Positions 19,033-27,350 of a stretch of DNA of 50,171 nucleotides are shown here, in pieces. The stretch covers positions 1 through 50,171 of the forward strand of contig CAMWMD010000019.1 in assembly GCA_947175265.1 (NCBI GenBank), read 5' to 3'. Origin of the DNA: an uncultured Porphyromonadaceae bacterium (GTDB taxonomy: Bacteria; Bacteroidota; Bacteroidia; Bacteroidales; Muribaculaceae). A program made the translations under genes and the position numbers. The notes under the pieces were generated by a model. It ran no database searches, had not been told where the DNA came from, and saw only the letters and a program-made list of their open reading frames with translations. Every line of letters starts with the position of its first letter. The first letter of the stretch is position 1.

Positions 19033-19226
19033 AGATATAATATTTAATTTGTTGTTACGACAATAAGAATCGCATCATTCAATATCTTTTTGATTTTATA
19101 ACATTTTCTAAACTATAAAGTTTAAAAAGCATCAGATTTATCACCATTTTATCTGAATTTTGAAAACTATGTTGTTAATCTTCCATTTTGACGGGAAGAT
19201 ATAAGAAGATTTTTAGAAGTAATAAA

Positions 19227-19258
19227 TTTGGAATATTCCGAAGCGGTAGTTAACTTTG
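19227..19258 (+). promoter_or_regulatory. Promoter of the Fur-family gene
   Basis: TTTG at 19227-19230, 20 bases, TAACTTTG at 19251-19258: a full match to the phylum promoter. The predicted transcript start near 19265 lies inside the longer open frame (from 19256), which supports the ATG at 19289. Confidence 0.7.
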
Positions 19259-19288
19259 CAGTGTCCTCGAAAACAAGAACGCATCAAG

Positions 19289-19744
19289 ATGTCAGATATA
19301 ACAGACATAGAGATTCATAAGAAGAGATTCACGGATTTCTTAGTTTCAAAACGGATGAGAAAGACTCCAGAACGTTTTGAGATTCTCAATTGTGCTCTGA
19401 ATTGTAACGGACATTTTGATGCAGATCTTTTGTACAATCTTCTTGAGGCAAATGGCTATCACGTGAGCAAGGCGACCGTTTACAGTACTCTCGAGTTGTT
19501 GTCAGAAGCCGGAGTTGTAAGAAAACTCCTATTTGATACGCATCAGGCCAGATATGAAATTGCAGATGAAAGCCATTCCCATCTGATATGTACTGTATGT
19601 GGTGAAATCACTGAAATAGCCCCACCGGGATTTGAAGTGAAATCCTGTGCAGATATGCTAAACGGTTTTCATCCTTCTTATATCTCCACATGTATATATG
19701 GAATATGCAGAAAGTGTCAGATGAAAAAGAAAGATCGAAAATAA
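19289..19744 (+). CDS. Fur-family metalloregulator (Fur/PerR type)
   Basis: This 151-aa repressor-type protein has the Fur winged helix in its N-terminal half (RKTPERFEILNCAL, recognition region HVSKATVYSTLELL). The dimerisation half has the metal-site cluster HSHLICTVCGEI and a second CxxC in CRKCQMK, so the structural zinc site is complete. Fur, PerR and Zur cannot be separated by eye. Its position opposite a rubredoxin gene makes peroxide or iron sensing attractive, but that is inference. Start at 19289 is set by the promoter at 19227-19258. A DUF1015 gene follows after 72 bases on the same strand and could be co-transcribed. Confidence 0.93.
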   Translation: MSDITDIEIHKKRFTDFLVSKRMRKTPERFEILNCALNCNGHFDADLLYNLLEANGYHVSKATVYSTLELLSEAGVVRKLLFDTHQARYEIADESHSHLICTVCGEITEIAPPGFEVKSCADMLNGFHPSYISTCIYGICRKCQMKKKDRK

Positions 19745-19816
19745 AACCTTTAAAACCAGAAGTAGTTTCACTAACGTGAACAAATATATCTAACAAACCA
19801 TCAAAAACACAAAACC

Positions 19817-21061
19817 ATGGCAAAAGTAAAACCATTCAGAGGTATCCGTCCACCTAAGCATCTTGTTGAAGATGTTGTCTCCCGTCCCTATGACGTTCTG
19901 AACAGTGAGGAAGCACGCATAGAGGCAGGTGATAATGAAAAGTCGCTGTATCATATCATCAAACCGGAAATCGATTTTGAAATAGGGGTGGATGAACATG
20001 ATCCCAAAGTATATGACAAGGCAGTTGAAAATTTCATCAAATTTCAAAAAAACGGCTGGCTTGTTCAAGATGACAAGGAGAAATATTACATATATGCCCA
20101 GACAATGAACGGCCGCACACAGTACGGTTTTGTTGTCGGTGCTTGGGTCAACGACTATATGGAGGGGCGCATCAAGAAGCATGAGTTGACACGCAGAGAT
20201 AAAGAGGAGGATCGCATGAAGCATGTCAGGATCAATAATGCCAACATTGAGCCTGTATTCTTTGCATTTCCGGACAATCCCGAACTCGAGGTAATTATCA
20301 GGGAAGAAACCTCAAAACCTGCTGAATATGATTTTGTCGCTCCTGACGGTTTCGGTCATACCCTCTGGGTAATCGATGATGATAAAACCATAAATAAGAT
20401 AACAGATCTTTTTGATAAAATCCCGAACCTCTATATAGCAGATGGTCATCACCGTTCGGCAGCCGCGGCATTGGTCGGTGCCGAGAAGGCAAAAAACAAT
20501 CCTGGACACAAGGGTGATGAGGAATACAATTATTTCCTTGCGGTGGCTTTTCCCGCATCTCACCTGAATATCATAGATTACAACAGGGTCGTCAAAGACT
20601 TGAATGGTCTTTCAGAAGAAGAATTTATCCAACGCCTCAAAGAAAACTTTATAGTTGAAGAGAAAGGAGAAGAGATTTATTCGCCGTCTGGCCTCCATAA
20701 TTTCTCAATGTACTTGGGTGGGAAATGGTACTCACTCACCGCAAAACCCGGAACATATAATGATCAGGATCCAATCGGAGTTCTTGATGTGACGGTATCC
20801 TCTGACCTTATACTCCGAGATATCCTTGGAATAACCGATTTGAGGAGCGACAAGAGAATAGATTTCGTCGGTGGAATACGTGGATTAGGAGAACTCAAGC
20901 GTAGGGTAGACAACGGAGAGATGAAAATGGCCTTGGCCCTTTATCCTGTAACTATGGACCAATTGATGAATATCGCTGACAGCGGAAATATCATGCCCCC
21001 GAAAACAACCTGGTTTGAACCCAAACTTAGATCAGGGCTCGTGATCCATAAACTTGATTAA
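19817..21061 (+). CDS. DUF1015 (COG4198) protein
   Basis: The 414-aa protein opens with the family signature VKPFRGIRPP and SRPYDVLNSEEAR, and carries the conserved IADGHHRSAAA near residue 210. DUF1015 has no established biochemical activity. In many Bacteroidota and Clostridia its gene sits next to serA and serC, so a link to serine or phosphoserine metabolism has been suggested from context. Here serC-serA lie about 2 kb away on the other strand, separated by a lipoprotein and an antiporter gene. No signal peptide or membrane segment is seen. A strong hairpin follows at 21089-21124. Confidence 0.9.
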   Translation: MAKVKPFRGIRPPKHLVEDVVSRPYDVLNSEEARIEAGDNEKSLYHIIKPEIDFEIGVDEHDPKVYDKAVENFIKFQKNGWLVQDDKEKYYIYAQTMNGRTQYGFVVGAWVNDYMEGRIKKHELTRRDKEEDRMKHVRINNANIEPVFFAFPDNPELEVIIREETSKPAEYDFVAPDGFGHTLWVIDDDKTINKITDLFDKIPNLYIADGHHRSAAAALVGAEKAKNNPGHKGDEEYNYFLAVAFPASHLNIIDYNRVVKDLNGLSEEEFIQRLKENFIVEEKGEEIYSPSGLHNFSMYLGGKWYSLTAKPGTYNDQDPIGVLDVTVSSDLILRDILGITDLRSDKRIDFVGGIRGLGELKRRVDNGEMKMALALYPVTMDQLMNIADSGNIMPPKTTWFEPKLRSGLVIHKLD

Positions 21062-21088
21062 TCTTACTCCGATAGAATAAAATTACCT

Positions 21089-21124
21089 GAGCCGGATACT
21101 TCTTCTTCTGACAGTATCCGGCTC
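21089..21124 (+). terminator. Terminator after the DUF1015 gene
   Basis: A perfect 12-bp GC-containing stem (21089-21100 with 21113-21124) and a 12-base loop are followed by a T-rich tail (CCTTTATTCTTT). Confidence 0.85.
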
Positions 21125-21247
21125 CCTTTATTCTTTAGTGATACTCAACAAAATATATAATCAGATGTTATATAATAGAACGGCATAAGGATCAAAGATT
21201 CTTTCGCTATTCGCATTAAAGAAAATTAAAATTTAATATTCCATTCT

Positions 21248-21712
21248 ATGAAAAAATTACTTTATCTTACATTCATTTTACCGTTGCTGGCATTCGCGTC
21301 GTGCAGCGATGATGATGACATAGCGGATGTGGATGTACAAATGCAGTTTAGTGGTGTAACTTTGGTAGATGGTGCTCTTTACACAATACAAGGTGAAACA
21401 GTTTCCATTGACAATACCACCGTCATTTCCCAGACATCTGAAAACGCCATTATCCAAAGGGTAGAATATTTCCTGAATGGCAATCTCATCCTGCCGGATC
21501 CTGAGAACTGGTTGGCAGCAAGTTTCAGCACTTCAGACCTCCATACAGGGAAATACGCAATCGGAATGAGAGGTCTCGTACTGCAAGTTGACAAGACTGT
21601 CACCGCTGTAGCAACAGAGACACCTCTTATAGTCGTCAATTCTGTTGAAGAACTCCCGGAAAACGCCCCGGAAATAGGAACCTATAGAATCACGATGACT
21701 ACACATCATTAA
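21248..21712 (+). CDS. Small lipoprotein of unknown function, likely surface-exposed
   Basis: The 154-aa product has a lipoprotein signal (MKKLLYLTFILPLLAFASC). The first residues after the lipid-bearing Cys are SDDDD, an acidic lipoprotein-export-type signal that in Bacteroidota often directs lipoproteins to the cell surface. The rest looks like one beta-rich domain (IIQRVEYFLNGNLI, KYAIGMRGLVLQVD, KTVTAVATETPL), roughly immunoglobulin-like in pattern. I recognise no family. It is flanked by the DUF1015 terminator and a bidirectional terminator, so it appears to be a single-gene transcript. It ends in MTTHH. Confidence 0.75.
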   Translation: MKKLLYLTFILPLLAFASCSDDDDIADVDVQMQFSGVTLVDGALYTIQGETVSIDNTTVISQTSENAIIQRVEYFLNGNLILPDPENWLAASFSTSDLHTGKYAIGMRGLVLQVDKTVTAVATETPLIVVNSVEELPENAPEIGTYRITMTTHH

Positions 21713-21730
21713 TAACCTTAATTGACGAAG

Positions 21731-21771
21731 AAAAAATAGACGTGACTCAATCGAGTGCACGTCTATTTTTT
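21731..21771. terminator. Bidirectional terminator overlapping the end of the antiporter gene
   Basis: AAAAAATAGACGTG at 21731-21744 pairs perfectly with 21758-21771, and an inner ACTC/GAGT adds four pairs around loop 49-52. A-run and T-run flanks serve both directions. The stop codon and last codons of the minus-strand antiporter gene lie within this structure. Confidence 0.88.
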
Positions 21772-23060
21772 TCACTTCTTGAAGACAAAAATATCGAAAT
21801 AACCAAAGTCAATATCAAGATTTGAGGATAATATAGATAAAGCCACGGTTGAGCAGGAGAGATTCCCGCAAGTGCTGACGCCATTAATCCCTGTGCTCCG
21901 TATGGGATCAAGGCTTGGGTGATGCACGCTCCTGTATCAAGCAGAGATGCACTTCTCCGTGGAGAGATGTTATAATTTGAGGAGATCTTTTTAACCATTG
22001 AACCTACTGTGATAATCGCCACAGTATTATTGGCAGTACAAAGATTCACAACACTTACCAAAAAGACAATACCAAATTGAGCAGTCTTGGAATTCTTCAT
22101 TTTTTTGTTCAAGACGTTCAATAAGAAATCAATTCCCCCCGCTTCCTTGATCATGCTTAACATTCCGGATGCAAGTAAGGTAATTATTATCAGATTACCA
22201 ACAGAATCAATCCCTTCACCTCCGGATGTACAGAGAGAAATAATGTCTATACCCTTTATCAATCCCCCTATACATGCAGAAATTATGCCTACCAAAAGCA
22301 CTACGATAACATTAAGGCCGAATACTGCCAGAACTATGACAATCAAATAAGGAATCATCAGCCAAGGAGAACTATTATCAGAATAATACGAGACCGTCAA
22401 AGCAGGACTATTGACACAATAAAGAATAAGTGCAATAATCGCAGCGGGCACAACAATTCGGATATTTGCAAAAAATTTATCTTTCATATTGCATCCCTGT
22501 GTGCGTGTGGCTGCAATGGTCGTATCAGAAATAAAAGATAAGTTGTCTCCAAAAAATGCACCTCCGAGCACTATGGCAACAAAATATGGGACTGACGCCC
22601 CTGCACTGTTGGCCATTTCTACAGCAAGAGGAGTAAGAGCCACAACTGTTCCGACAGATGTTCCTATCGACATAGAAATAAAACATGTCGTTATGAATAA
22701 TCCCGGAACAAGAAGAGATGGGGGAAGTAGGTCTAACGCAACGCTGACAGTGGCATCTACAGCACCAGTCAATTTTGCCACTGAAGCAAAAGCACCGGCA
22801 AGGATGAATATCCACACCATATACATGATATTTGAAGCAGAAGCACCTTTGGAAAAAATCTCTATTCTTTCCGATAAACTTCTACCTTTCAAAGTAAAAG
22901 CCGACCATATTGTGGCAACCAACATGGCAATACTAAGTGGCATCTTATAGAAATCACCTATGACAATAGAGGTGACAAGGTATAAAACTAAAAAAACAAG
23001 GATAGGAGACAGGGCCAACATACCGCTTCCCCAACTAACATCTTTTATATTCTTACGCAT
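21747..23060 (-). CDS. NhaC-family Na+/H+ antiporter
   Basis: The 437-aa polytopic membrane protein has about eleven hydrophobic segments. It shows NhaC-family features including SIGTSVGTVVALTPLAVEMA and the highly conserved GGAFFGDNLSFISDTTIAA, where acidic residues in the membrane are expected to carry the cation. It probably exchanges cytoplasmic Na+ for protons; some NhaC relatives instead exchange organic acids, which cannot be excluded. The C-terminal codons (SEKNRRALD) fall inside a terminator hairpin. The gene is preceded by the serA terminator and convergent with the lipoprotein gene. Confidence 0.92.
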   Translation of the reverse strand: MRKNIKDVSWGSGMLALSPILVFLVLYLVTSIVIGDFYKMPLSIAMLVATIWSAFTLKGRSLSERIEIFSKGASASNIMYMVWIFILAGAFASVAKLTGAVDATVSVALDLLPPSLLVPGLFITTCFISMSIGTSVGTVVALTPLAVEMANSAGASVPYFVAIVLGGAFFGDNLSFISDTTIAATRTQGCNMKDKFFANIRIVVPAAIIALILYCVNSPALTVSYYSDNSSPWLMIPYLIVIVLAVFGLNVIVVLLVGIISACIGGLIKGIDIISLCTSGGEGIDSVGNLIIITLLASGMLSMIKEAGGIDFLLNVLNKKMKNSKTAQFGIVFLVSVVNLCTANNTVAIITVGSMVKKISSNYNISPRRSASLLDTGACITQALIPYGAQGLMASALAGISPAQPWLYLYYPQILILTLVISIFLSSRSEKNRRALD

Positions 23061-23069
23061 ATTAAAATT

Positions 23070-23103
23070 TTCCCGACAAATCCTTTTCAGGAATTGTCGG
23101 GAA
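23070..23103 (-). terminator. Terminator after serA
   Basis: TTCCCGACAA at 23070-23079 pairs with TTGTCGGGAA at 23094-23103. After one A-A mismatch a further 4 pairs close a TTTC loop. T-rich sequence follows on the minus strand. It lies just upstream of the antiporter start. Confidence 0.8.
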
Positions 23104-23146
23104 TAATAAAGGAAATGTTTTACTTTTTTCTAACTTCGGAAGTGAT

Positions 23147-24064
23147 TTACTTATTTACCTGGAACTTGTTCCAGCCATCCTTCAAGTAAGCAATTACCTG
23201 TTCGGCAGCTGCCACGCCGGCATTAAAGTTAGCCTCCGCAGTCTGTGCGCCCATTTTTTTAGGAGTGAAGAATACCCTGGGACCAAAGAGTTTTTCATAC
23301 TCTTCAGCGGAAGCAGGCTTTATATCGCTCACATAGCGGAGATCCGGACGCTCCTGGAGTGCCTTCTTGAGACCTTCCTCGTCGATTACCTCCTTACGGG
23401 CCGTATTTACCAAAACACCGTTTTTAGGCATTTTCATAACGAGATCATATCCGATGGAATTCTTTGTCTCGGGGGTTGCCGGAATATGAAGAGATACAAA
23501 ATCATTCTGAGAGAAAAGTTCATTCACATCATGAACAGGCGTAACGCCTTCAGCCTCCATAACTTCATCGGGGACAAAGACATCCAGAGCCTGAATCTTC
23601 ATGCCGAATCCCTTTGCAATACGTGCGACGTTCCTTCCGACCTGACCGAAAGCATAAATACCTAACGATTTGCCTTTCAATTCTGAACCGGATGTGCCAT
23701 TATACTGATTCCTGCACATCATGACAATCATTCCGAAGACGAGTTCCGCTACAGCGTTTGAATTCTGACCGGGAGTGTTCATTACGCAGATTCCTCTTTC
23801 AGAGGCAGCCTTGAGATCGATGTTATCATATCCGGCACCCGCGCGAACTATCACCTTAAGATTCTTAGCGGCATCCATGGCTTCCGCATCAATAACATCA
23901 CTTCTGACAATCAGACCCTCTGCGTTCACAATAGCCTCAAGAAGATCCTGACGTGTTCCTTTTTCAACGAGTTCCAAGTCGTTTCCGGATGCATTGATCA
24001 CATTCTCAATTGCCTTTACGGCTGCAGGAGCAAACGGTTTCTCTGTGAAAACAAGAATTTTCAT
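23147..24064 (-). CDS. serA: D-3-phosphoglycerate dehydrogenase, short Lys-type
   Basis: SerA oxidises 3-phosphoglycerate to 3-phosphohydroxypyruvate, the first step of serine synthesis. The 305-aa product lacks the C-terminal ACT regulatory domain of the 410-aa E. coli enzyme. The NAD-binding segment is GKSLGIYAFGQVGRNVA, and the catalytic Arg is likely R223 in NTARKEV. Where most D-2-hydroxyacid dehydrogenases have the catalytic His (TPHxG), this protein reads TPKKMGAQT (K269/K270), the lysine variant known from Bacteroidota and Entamoeba. It is co-directional with serC, 51 bases below it, and closed by a terminator. Without an ACT domain, feedback by serine is not expected through the usual route. 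Confidence 0.94.
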   Translation of the reverse strand: MKILVFTEKPFAPAAVKAIENVINASGNDLELVEKGTRQDLLEAIVNAEGLIVRSDVIDAEAMDAAKNLKVIVRAGAGYDNIDLKAASERGICVMNTPGQNSNAVAELVFGMIVMMCRNQYNGTSGSELKGKSLGIYAFGQVGRNVARIAKGFGMKIQALDVFVPDEVMEAEGVTPVHDVNELFSQNDFVSLHIPATPETKNSIGYDLVMKMPKNGVLVNTARKEVIDEEGLKKALQERPDLRYVSDIKPASAEEYEKLFGPRVFFTPKKMGAQTAEANFNAGVAAAEQVIAYLKDGWNKFQVNK

Positions 24065-24115
24065 AAAAATCTATATTTAGGGCAAATTTTCCAAAGAAAA
24101 TACCTTATAATCCAA

Positions 24116-25186
24116 TCACTGTTTTGCTTCAAATTCTTTCATCACCTCAACCAGTGCCTTTACACTCTCCAAGGGGAGGGCATTATAAAGAGATGCTCTG
24201 AATCCGCCTACGTCACGATGACCTTTAATACCGACCATACCTTTCTCCGTAGCGAAATCAATGAAATCCTTTTCCAATTCCTTGTATTCAGGTTTCATTA
24301 CGAAGCAAACGTTCATTATTGACCGATCCTCATGATTAGGAACAGTGGCTACGAACATCTTGCTTCCGTCAATAGCATTGTAAAGGCAATCCGCTTTCTC
24401 CATATCCATCTTCTCAATGGCACGGACACCACCCAATTCCTTATAGTATTTAAGAGTCTGGAGGGCTGAGAAAATCGGCAATACAGGAGGAGTATTGAAC
24501 ATAGAGCCTTTCTTGACGTGGGTGCGATAATCAAGCATAGTAGGCAAAACGCGATCCACGTGTCCAAGAGCATCATCCTTTACAATTACAAAGGTAACGC
24601 CTGAAGGAGCAAGATTCTTCTGAGCACCTCCATAGATCAGATCGTACTTGGAAATTTCTACCGGACGACTGAAAATATCGGAACTCATGTCGGCAATCAT
24701 ACGCACAGGGACTTCGGGATCCTTACGAATCTCGGTTCCGTATATCGTATTGTTGGAAGTGTAATGGAAATAGTTCGCATCTGTCGGAACTACAAAGTCT
24801 TTCGGAATATAATTATAATTCCTATCTTTTGATGAAGCAACAACGTCGACTTCACCAAAAAGTTTAGCCTCTTTAATGGCCTTGCTTGCCCAGACACCAG
24901 TGTCAAGGTAAGCAGCCTTGGTAGAGAGCATATTCATAGGAACCATGGCGAATTGCAAACTTGCGCCGCCACCGAGGAAGAGAACACTGTATCCTTCAGG
25001 AATCTCAAGGAGTTCTTTGAAAAGAGATACAGTTTCATCCATTACTGCCTGAAACTGTTTGCTACGGTGAGAAATTTCAAGAATGGAAAGACCCATTCCT
25101 GCAAAATCGCGAACCGCCTTAGCAGTCTCTTCAATTGTGAACTGGCTCATGATGCTGGGACCAGCATAAAAGTTGTGTTTTTTCAT
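24116..25186 (-). CDS. serC: Phosphoserine aminotransferase
   Basis: SerC transaminates 3-phosphohydroxypyruvate with glutamate to phosphoserine, and also serves vitamin B6 synthesis in some bacteria. The 356-aa product has the family N-terminus [23 protein letters not shown] for phosphate and cofactor binding, and the PLP lysine K190 in [12 protein letters not shown]. It is full length. A near-perfect promoter (25219-25249) lies just upstream and serA follows after 51 bases, so serC-serA form an operon. The third enzyme of the pathway, phosphoserine phosphatase, is not identified in this window. Confidence 0.97.
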   Translation of the reverse strand: MKKHNFYAGPSIMSQFTIEETAKAVRDFAGMGLSILEISHRSKQFQAVMDETVSLFKELLEIPEGYSVLFLGGGASLQFAMVPMNMLSTKAAYLDTGVWASKAIKEAKLFGEVDVVASSKDRNYNYIPKDFVVPTDANYFHYTSNNTIYGTEIRKDPEVPVRMIADMSSDIFSRPVEISKYDLIYGGAQKNLAPSGVTFVIVKDDALGHVDRVLPTMLDYRTHVKKGSMFNTPPVLPIFSALQTLKYYKELGGVRAIEKMDMEKADCLYNAIDGSKMFVATVPNHEDRSIMNVCFVMKPEYKELEKDFIDFATEKGMVGIKGHRDVGGFRASLYNALPLESVKALVEVMKEFEAKQ

Positions 25187-25218
25187 GAATTTAAGTATTA
25201 ATGAAAATTTTGTAGTGG

Positions 25219-25249
25219 CAAATTTAGTGGTTTTATCTCTTATGGCAAA
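25219..25249 (-). promoter_or_regulatory. Promoter of serC-serA
   Basis: On the minus strand TTTG (25249-25246), exactly 19 bases, then TAAATTTG (25226-25219), one of the clearest consensus promoters in the window. Transcription would start near 25212. Confidence 0.75.
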
Positions 25250-25292
25250 ATAAAATCATACAAATTTACCTTATTACCCCAAAATAAAGATT

Positions 25293-26579
25293 TTAACTCT
25301 CCTTTTTGGTGGCTCCTTTTAGATTGCAAATCCTTTCATATAGTTTGGCTTCATGCGGGTTATCACATGGATGCCAAAAAGAACCTGACAATCCGTCGGG
25401 AAGATACTGCTGCTCGACAAAATTATTATAAAAATCGTGAGCATACTTGTAACCTTTATGGTAGCCAAGTTCGGCCATAAGTTTCGTGGGTGCGTTCCTC
25501 AGATGCAGCGGCACCGGAAGATTCCCTGATTTTTCCACCTCCTCCATAGCCAACGCTATCGCCTTATAAGCCGAATTACTTTTAGGGGATGTGGCGAGAT
25601 AAATGGTGCATTCAGCCAGGATGATTCTCCCTTCGGGCCAGCCGATTTTTCTGAGGGAGTCAAATGTAGCGTTGGCAAGTAACAAAGCATTAGGGTTTGC
25701 CAGCCCGATATCCTCTGCTGCGAGAATAACGAGGCGCCGCGCAATAAACTCCGGATCCTCGCCTCCAGCCACCATCCTTGCAAGCCAATAGATCGCCGCA
25801 TCCGGGTCACTACCTCGGACGGACTTTATGAAGGCAGAAATTATGTCATAATGAAGTTCTCCGTTACGGTCATACGCCGCAGGATTTTCCTGCAACTTAT
25901 CCGTGACGAGTTTATCAGTAATTGTAATTTCCTCTTCAGGAGGGGTCGACTGTTCAATCAAGTCCAGAATATTCAACAATTTTCTTGCATCACCTCCCGA
26001 GAATCTGAAAAGAGCGTCCTTTTCCTTTATGTTTATTGTCCTTTGAGAAAGTATAGGATCCTTTTTTATTGCCCTGTTCAGGAGTTTGTCAAGATCATTG
26101 CTACCGAGCGATTTTAGTGTATATACCTGTGTACGCGACAACAAAGGCCGTATTACCTCAAAAGAGGGATTCTCAGTTGTGGCTCCGATTAAGGTGACGA
26201 TACCTTGCTCAACCGCGCCCAGCAAGGAATCCTGTTGACTCTTGCTAAATCTATGAATCTCATCTATAAATAGGATAGGCCGGGTATGGCTGAACATGCT
26301 GTTGGTTTCAGCCTTACATTTCTCAATAACCTCCCTTACCTCTTTCACACCTGAAGTGACAGCACTGAGGGTGAAAAATGGAGCATCACACATTTCAGCA
26401 ATAATCTTTGCCAAAGTAGTTTTCCCGACACCCGGAGGCCCCCACAGTATAAATGAATTGATTCGCCCCGAACTGATCATCTGCCGGATGATGCCATTAT
26501 TGCCTACGATATGCTCCTGACCTATGTAATCATCTAAAGTTCTCGGTCGGAGTCTCTCTGCAAGTGGGATATTGTTCAT
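25293..26579 (-). CDS. rarA: Replication-associated recombination ATPase RarA/MgsA
   Basis: RarA is a clamp-loader-like AAA+ ATPase acting at stalled replication forks. The 428-aa protein has the family start LAERLRPRTLDDYIGQEHI, Walker A GPPGVGKTT (residues 47-55), Walker B LFIDEIHRF, sensor ATTENPSFEV, and the C-terminal tetramerisation part with HLRNAPTKLMAELGYHKGYKY. Length is normal. Its ATG overlaps the stop of the upstream HAD hydrolase gene by four bases (ATGA), so the two are translated together. There is no sign of truncation. Confidence 0.96.
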   Translation of the reverse strand: MNNIPLAERLRPRTLDDYIGQEHIVGNNGIIRQMISSGRINSFILWGPPGVGKTTLAKIIAEMCDAPFFTLSAVTSGVKEVREVIEKCKAETNSMFSHTRPILFIDEIHRFSKSQQDSLLGAVEQGIVTLIGATTENPSFEVIRPLLSRTQVYTLKSLGSNDLDKLLNRAIKKDPILSQRTINIKEKDALFRFSGGDARKLLNILDLIEQSTPPEEEITITDKLVTDKLQENPAAYDRNGELHYDIISAFIKSVRGSDPDAAIYWLARMVAGGEDPEFIARRLVILAAEDIGLANPNALLLANATFDSLRKIGWPEGRIILAECTIYLATSPKSNSAYKAIALAMEEVEKSGNLPVPLHLRNAPTKLMAELGYHKGYKYAHDFYNNFVEQQYLPDGLSGSFWHPCDNPHEAKLYERICNLKGATKKES

Positions 26580-27229
26580 CTTTTGGAGGCAGTGTCTATC
26601 AGTGTAAGTATATCTAATGACTCTAAGGTGTCAACAACCATATCGGAATAAGGCATCAAAACCTTTTCCGGAAGTGTTCCTGCCACTCCAACCACAAGAG
26701 CACCCGCATTCTTTCCGGCCTTAACTCCTTGTAGGGAGTCTTCAAAAACAATACAATTGACGGGAGAACAAGAAATAAGACTTGCTCCCAACAAATACCC
26801 TTCGGGGTCGGGTTTGGAGTGAGAAATCAAATTTGCGGTAACAATATAATCAAACAAACCTTCTATGTATGGAATCTCTTCATACAAGTGTCTCATCTTA
26901 TCGGCGTTGCTACTTGTCACAAGAACCTTTGCAACATTCAGAGCCGAAAGTTTATGCAATAATTCCTCAGCCCCCGGCTTAAATTCATAATGCATCTGTG
27001 ACTCCAACTGATATAATCTCTCTGTCACCTTACGGGCAGTCATTTCATCAGGATAATGATCAGCTAATATTTTCTCAAGTGTGCATCCCTTTATGACAGT
27101 CTCCAGATTCTCAACACCTGTAGGGTATTCCTCATTTACCCTTCTCCAGATTTTAGAGTATTCCCGTTCACTATCAATCAAGACTCCGTCAAGATCAAAC
27201 AATACGCCAACTTTATTTTCTTTATTCAT
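26576..27229 (-). CDS. HAD-superfamily hydrolase (beta-phosphoglucomutase/phosphatase-like)
   Basis: The 217-aa protein has all four HAD motifs: FDLDGVLIDSE (nucleophile Asp and general acid), VTSSN, the Lys in SHSKPDPEGYL, and the acidic pair region IVFEDSLQGVKAG. The helical cap inserted after motif I makes it a subclass I enzyme like beta-phosphoglucomutase and phosphoglycolate phosphatase. The substrate is a small phosphorylated metabolite, not determinable here. I start at 27229 (MNKENK), since the frame's upstream extension to 27274 would run close to a -7-like box. Its stop overlaps the rarA start (ATGA). Confidence 0.9.
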   Translation of the reverse strand: MNKENKVGVLFDLDGVLIDSEREYSKIWRRVNEEYPTGVENLETVIKGCTLEKILADHYPDEMTARKVTERLYQLESQMHYEFKPGAEELLHKLSALNVAKVLVTSSNADKMRHLYEEIPYIEGLFDYIVTANLISHSKPDPEGYLLGASLISCSPVNCIVFEDSLQGVKAGKNAGALVVGVAGTLPEKVLMPYSDMVVDTLESLDILTLIDTASKR

Positions 27230-27292
27230 TTTTATATGATTATCGCAATACATTAAGGGTGGTGATGTCCACAATGGATAAAAAACGGATGC

Positions 27293-27329
27293 AAATATAA
27301 CTAAAAATCACGATTTTTTATTAAATTTG
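27293..27329. promoter_or_regulatory. Divergent -7 boxes between the HAD and FAD-oxidoreductase genes
   Basis: Minus strand: TATATTTG at 27300-27293, for the HAD-rarA pair. Plus strand: TAAATTTG at 27322-27329, for the FAD-oxidoreductase run. Neither has a clear TTTG at the expected -33 distance, so both are tentative. Confidence 0.4.
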
Positions 27330-27350
27330 CATCCATAAAAACAATACACG

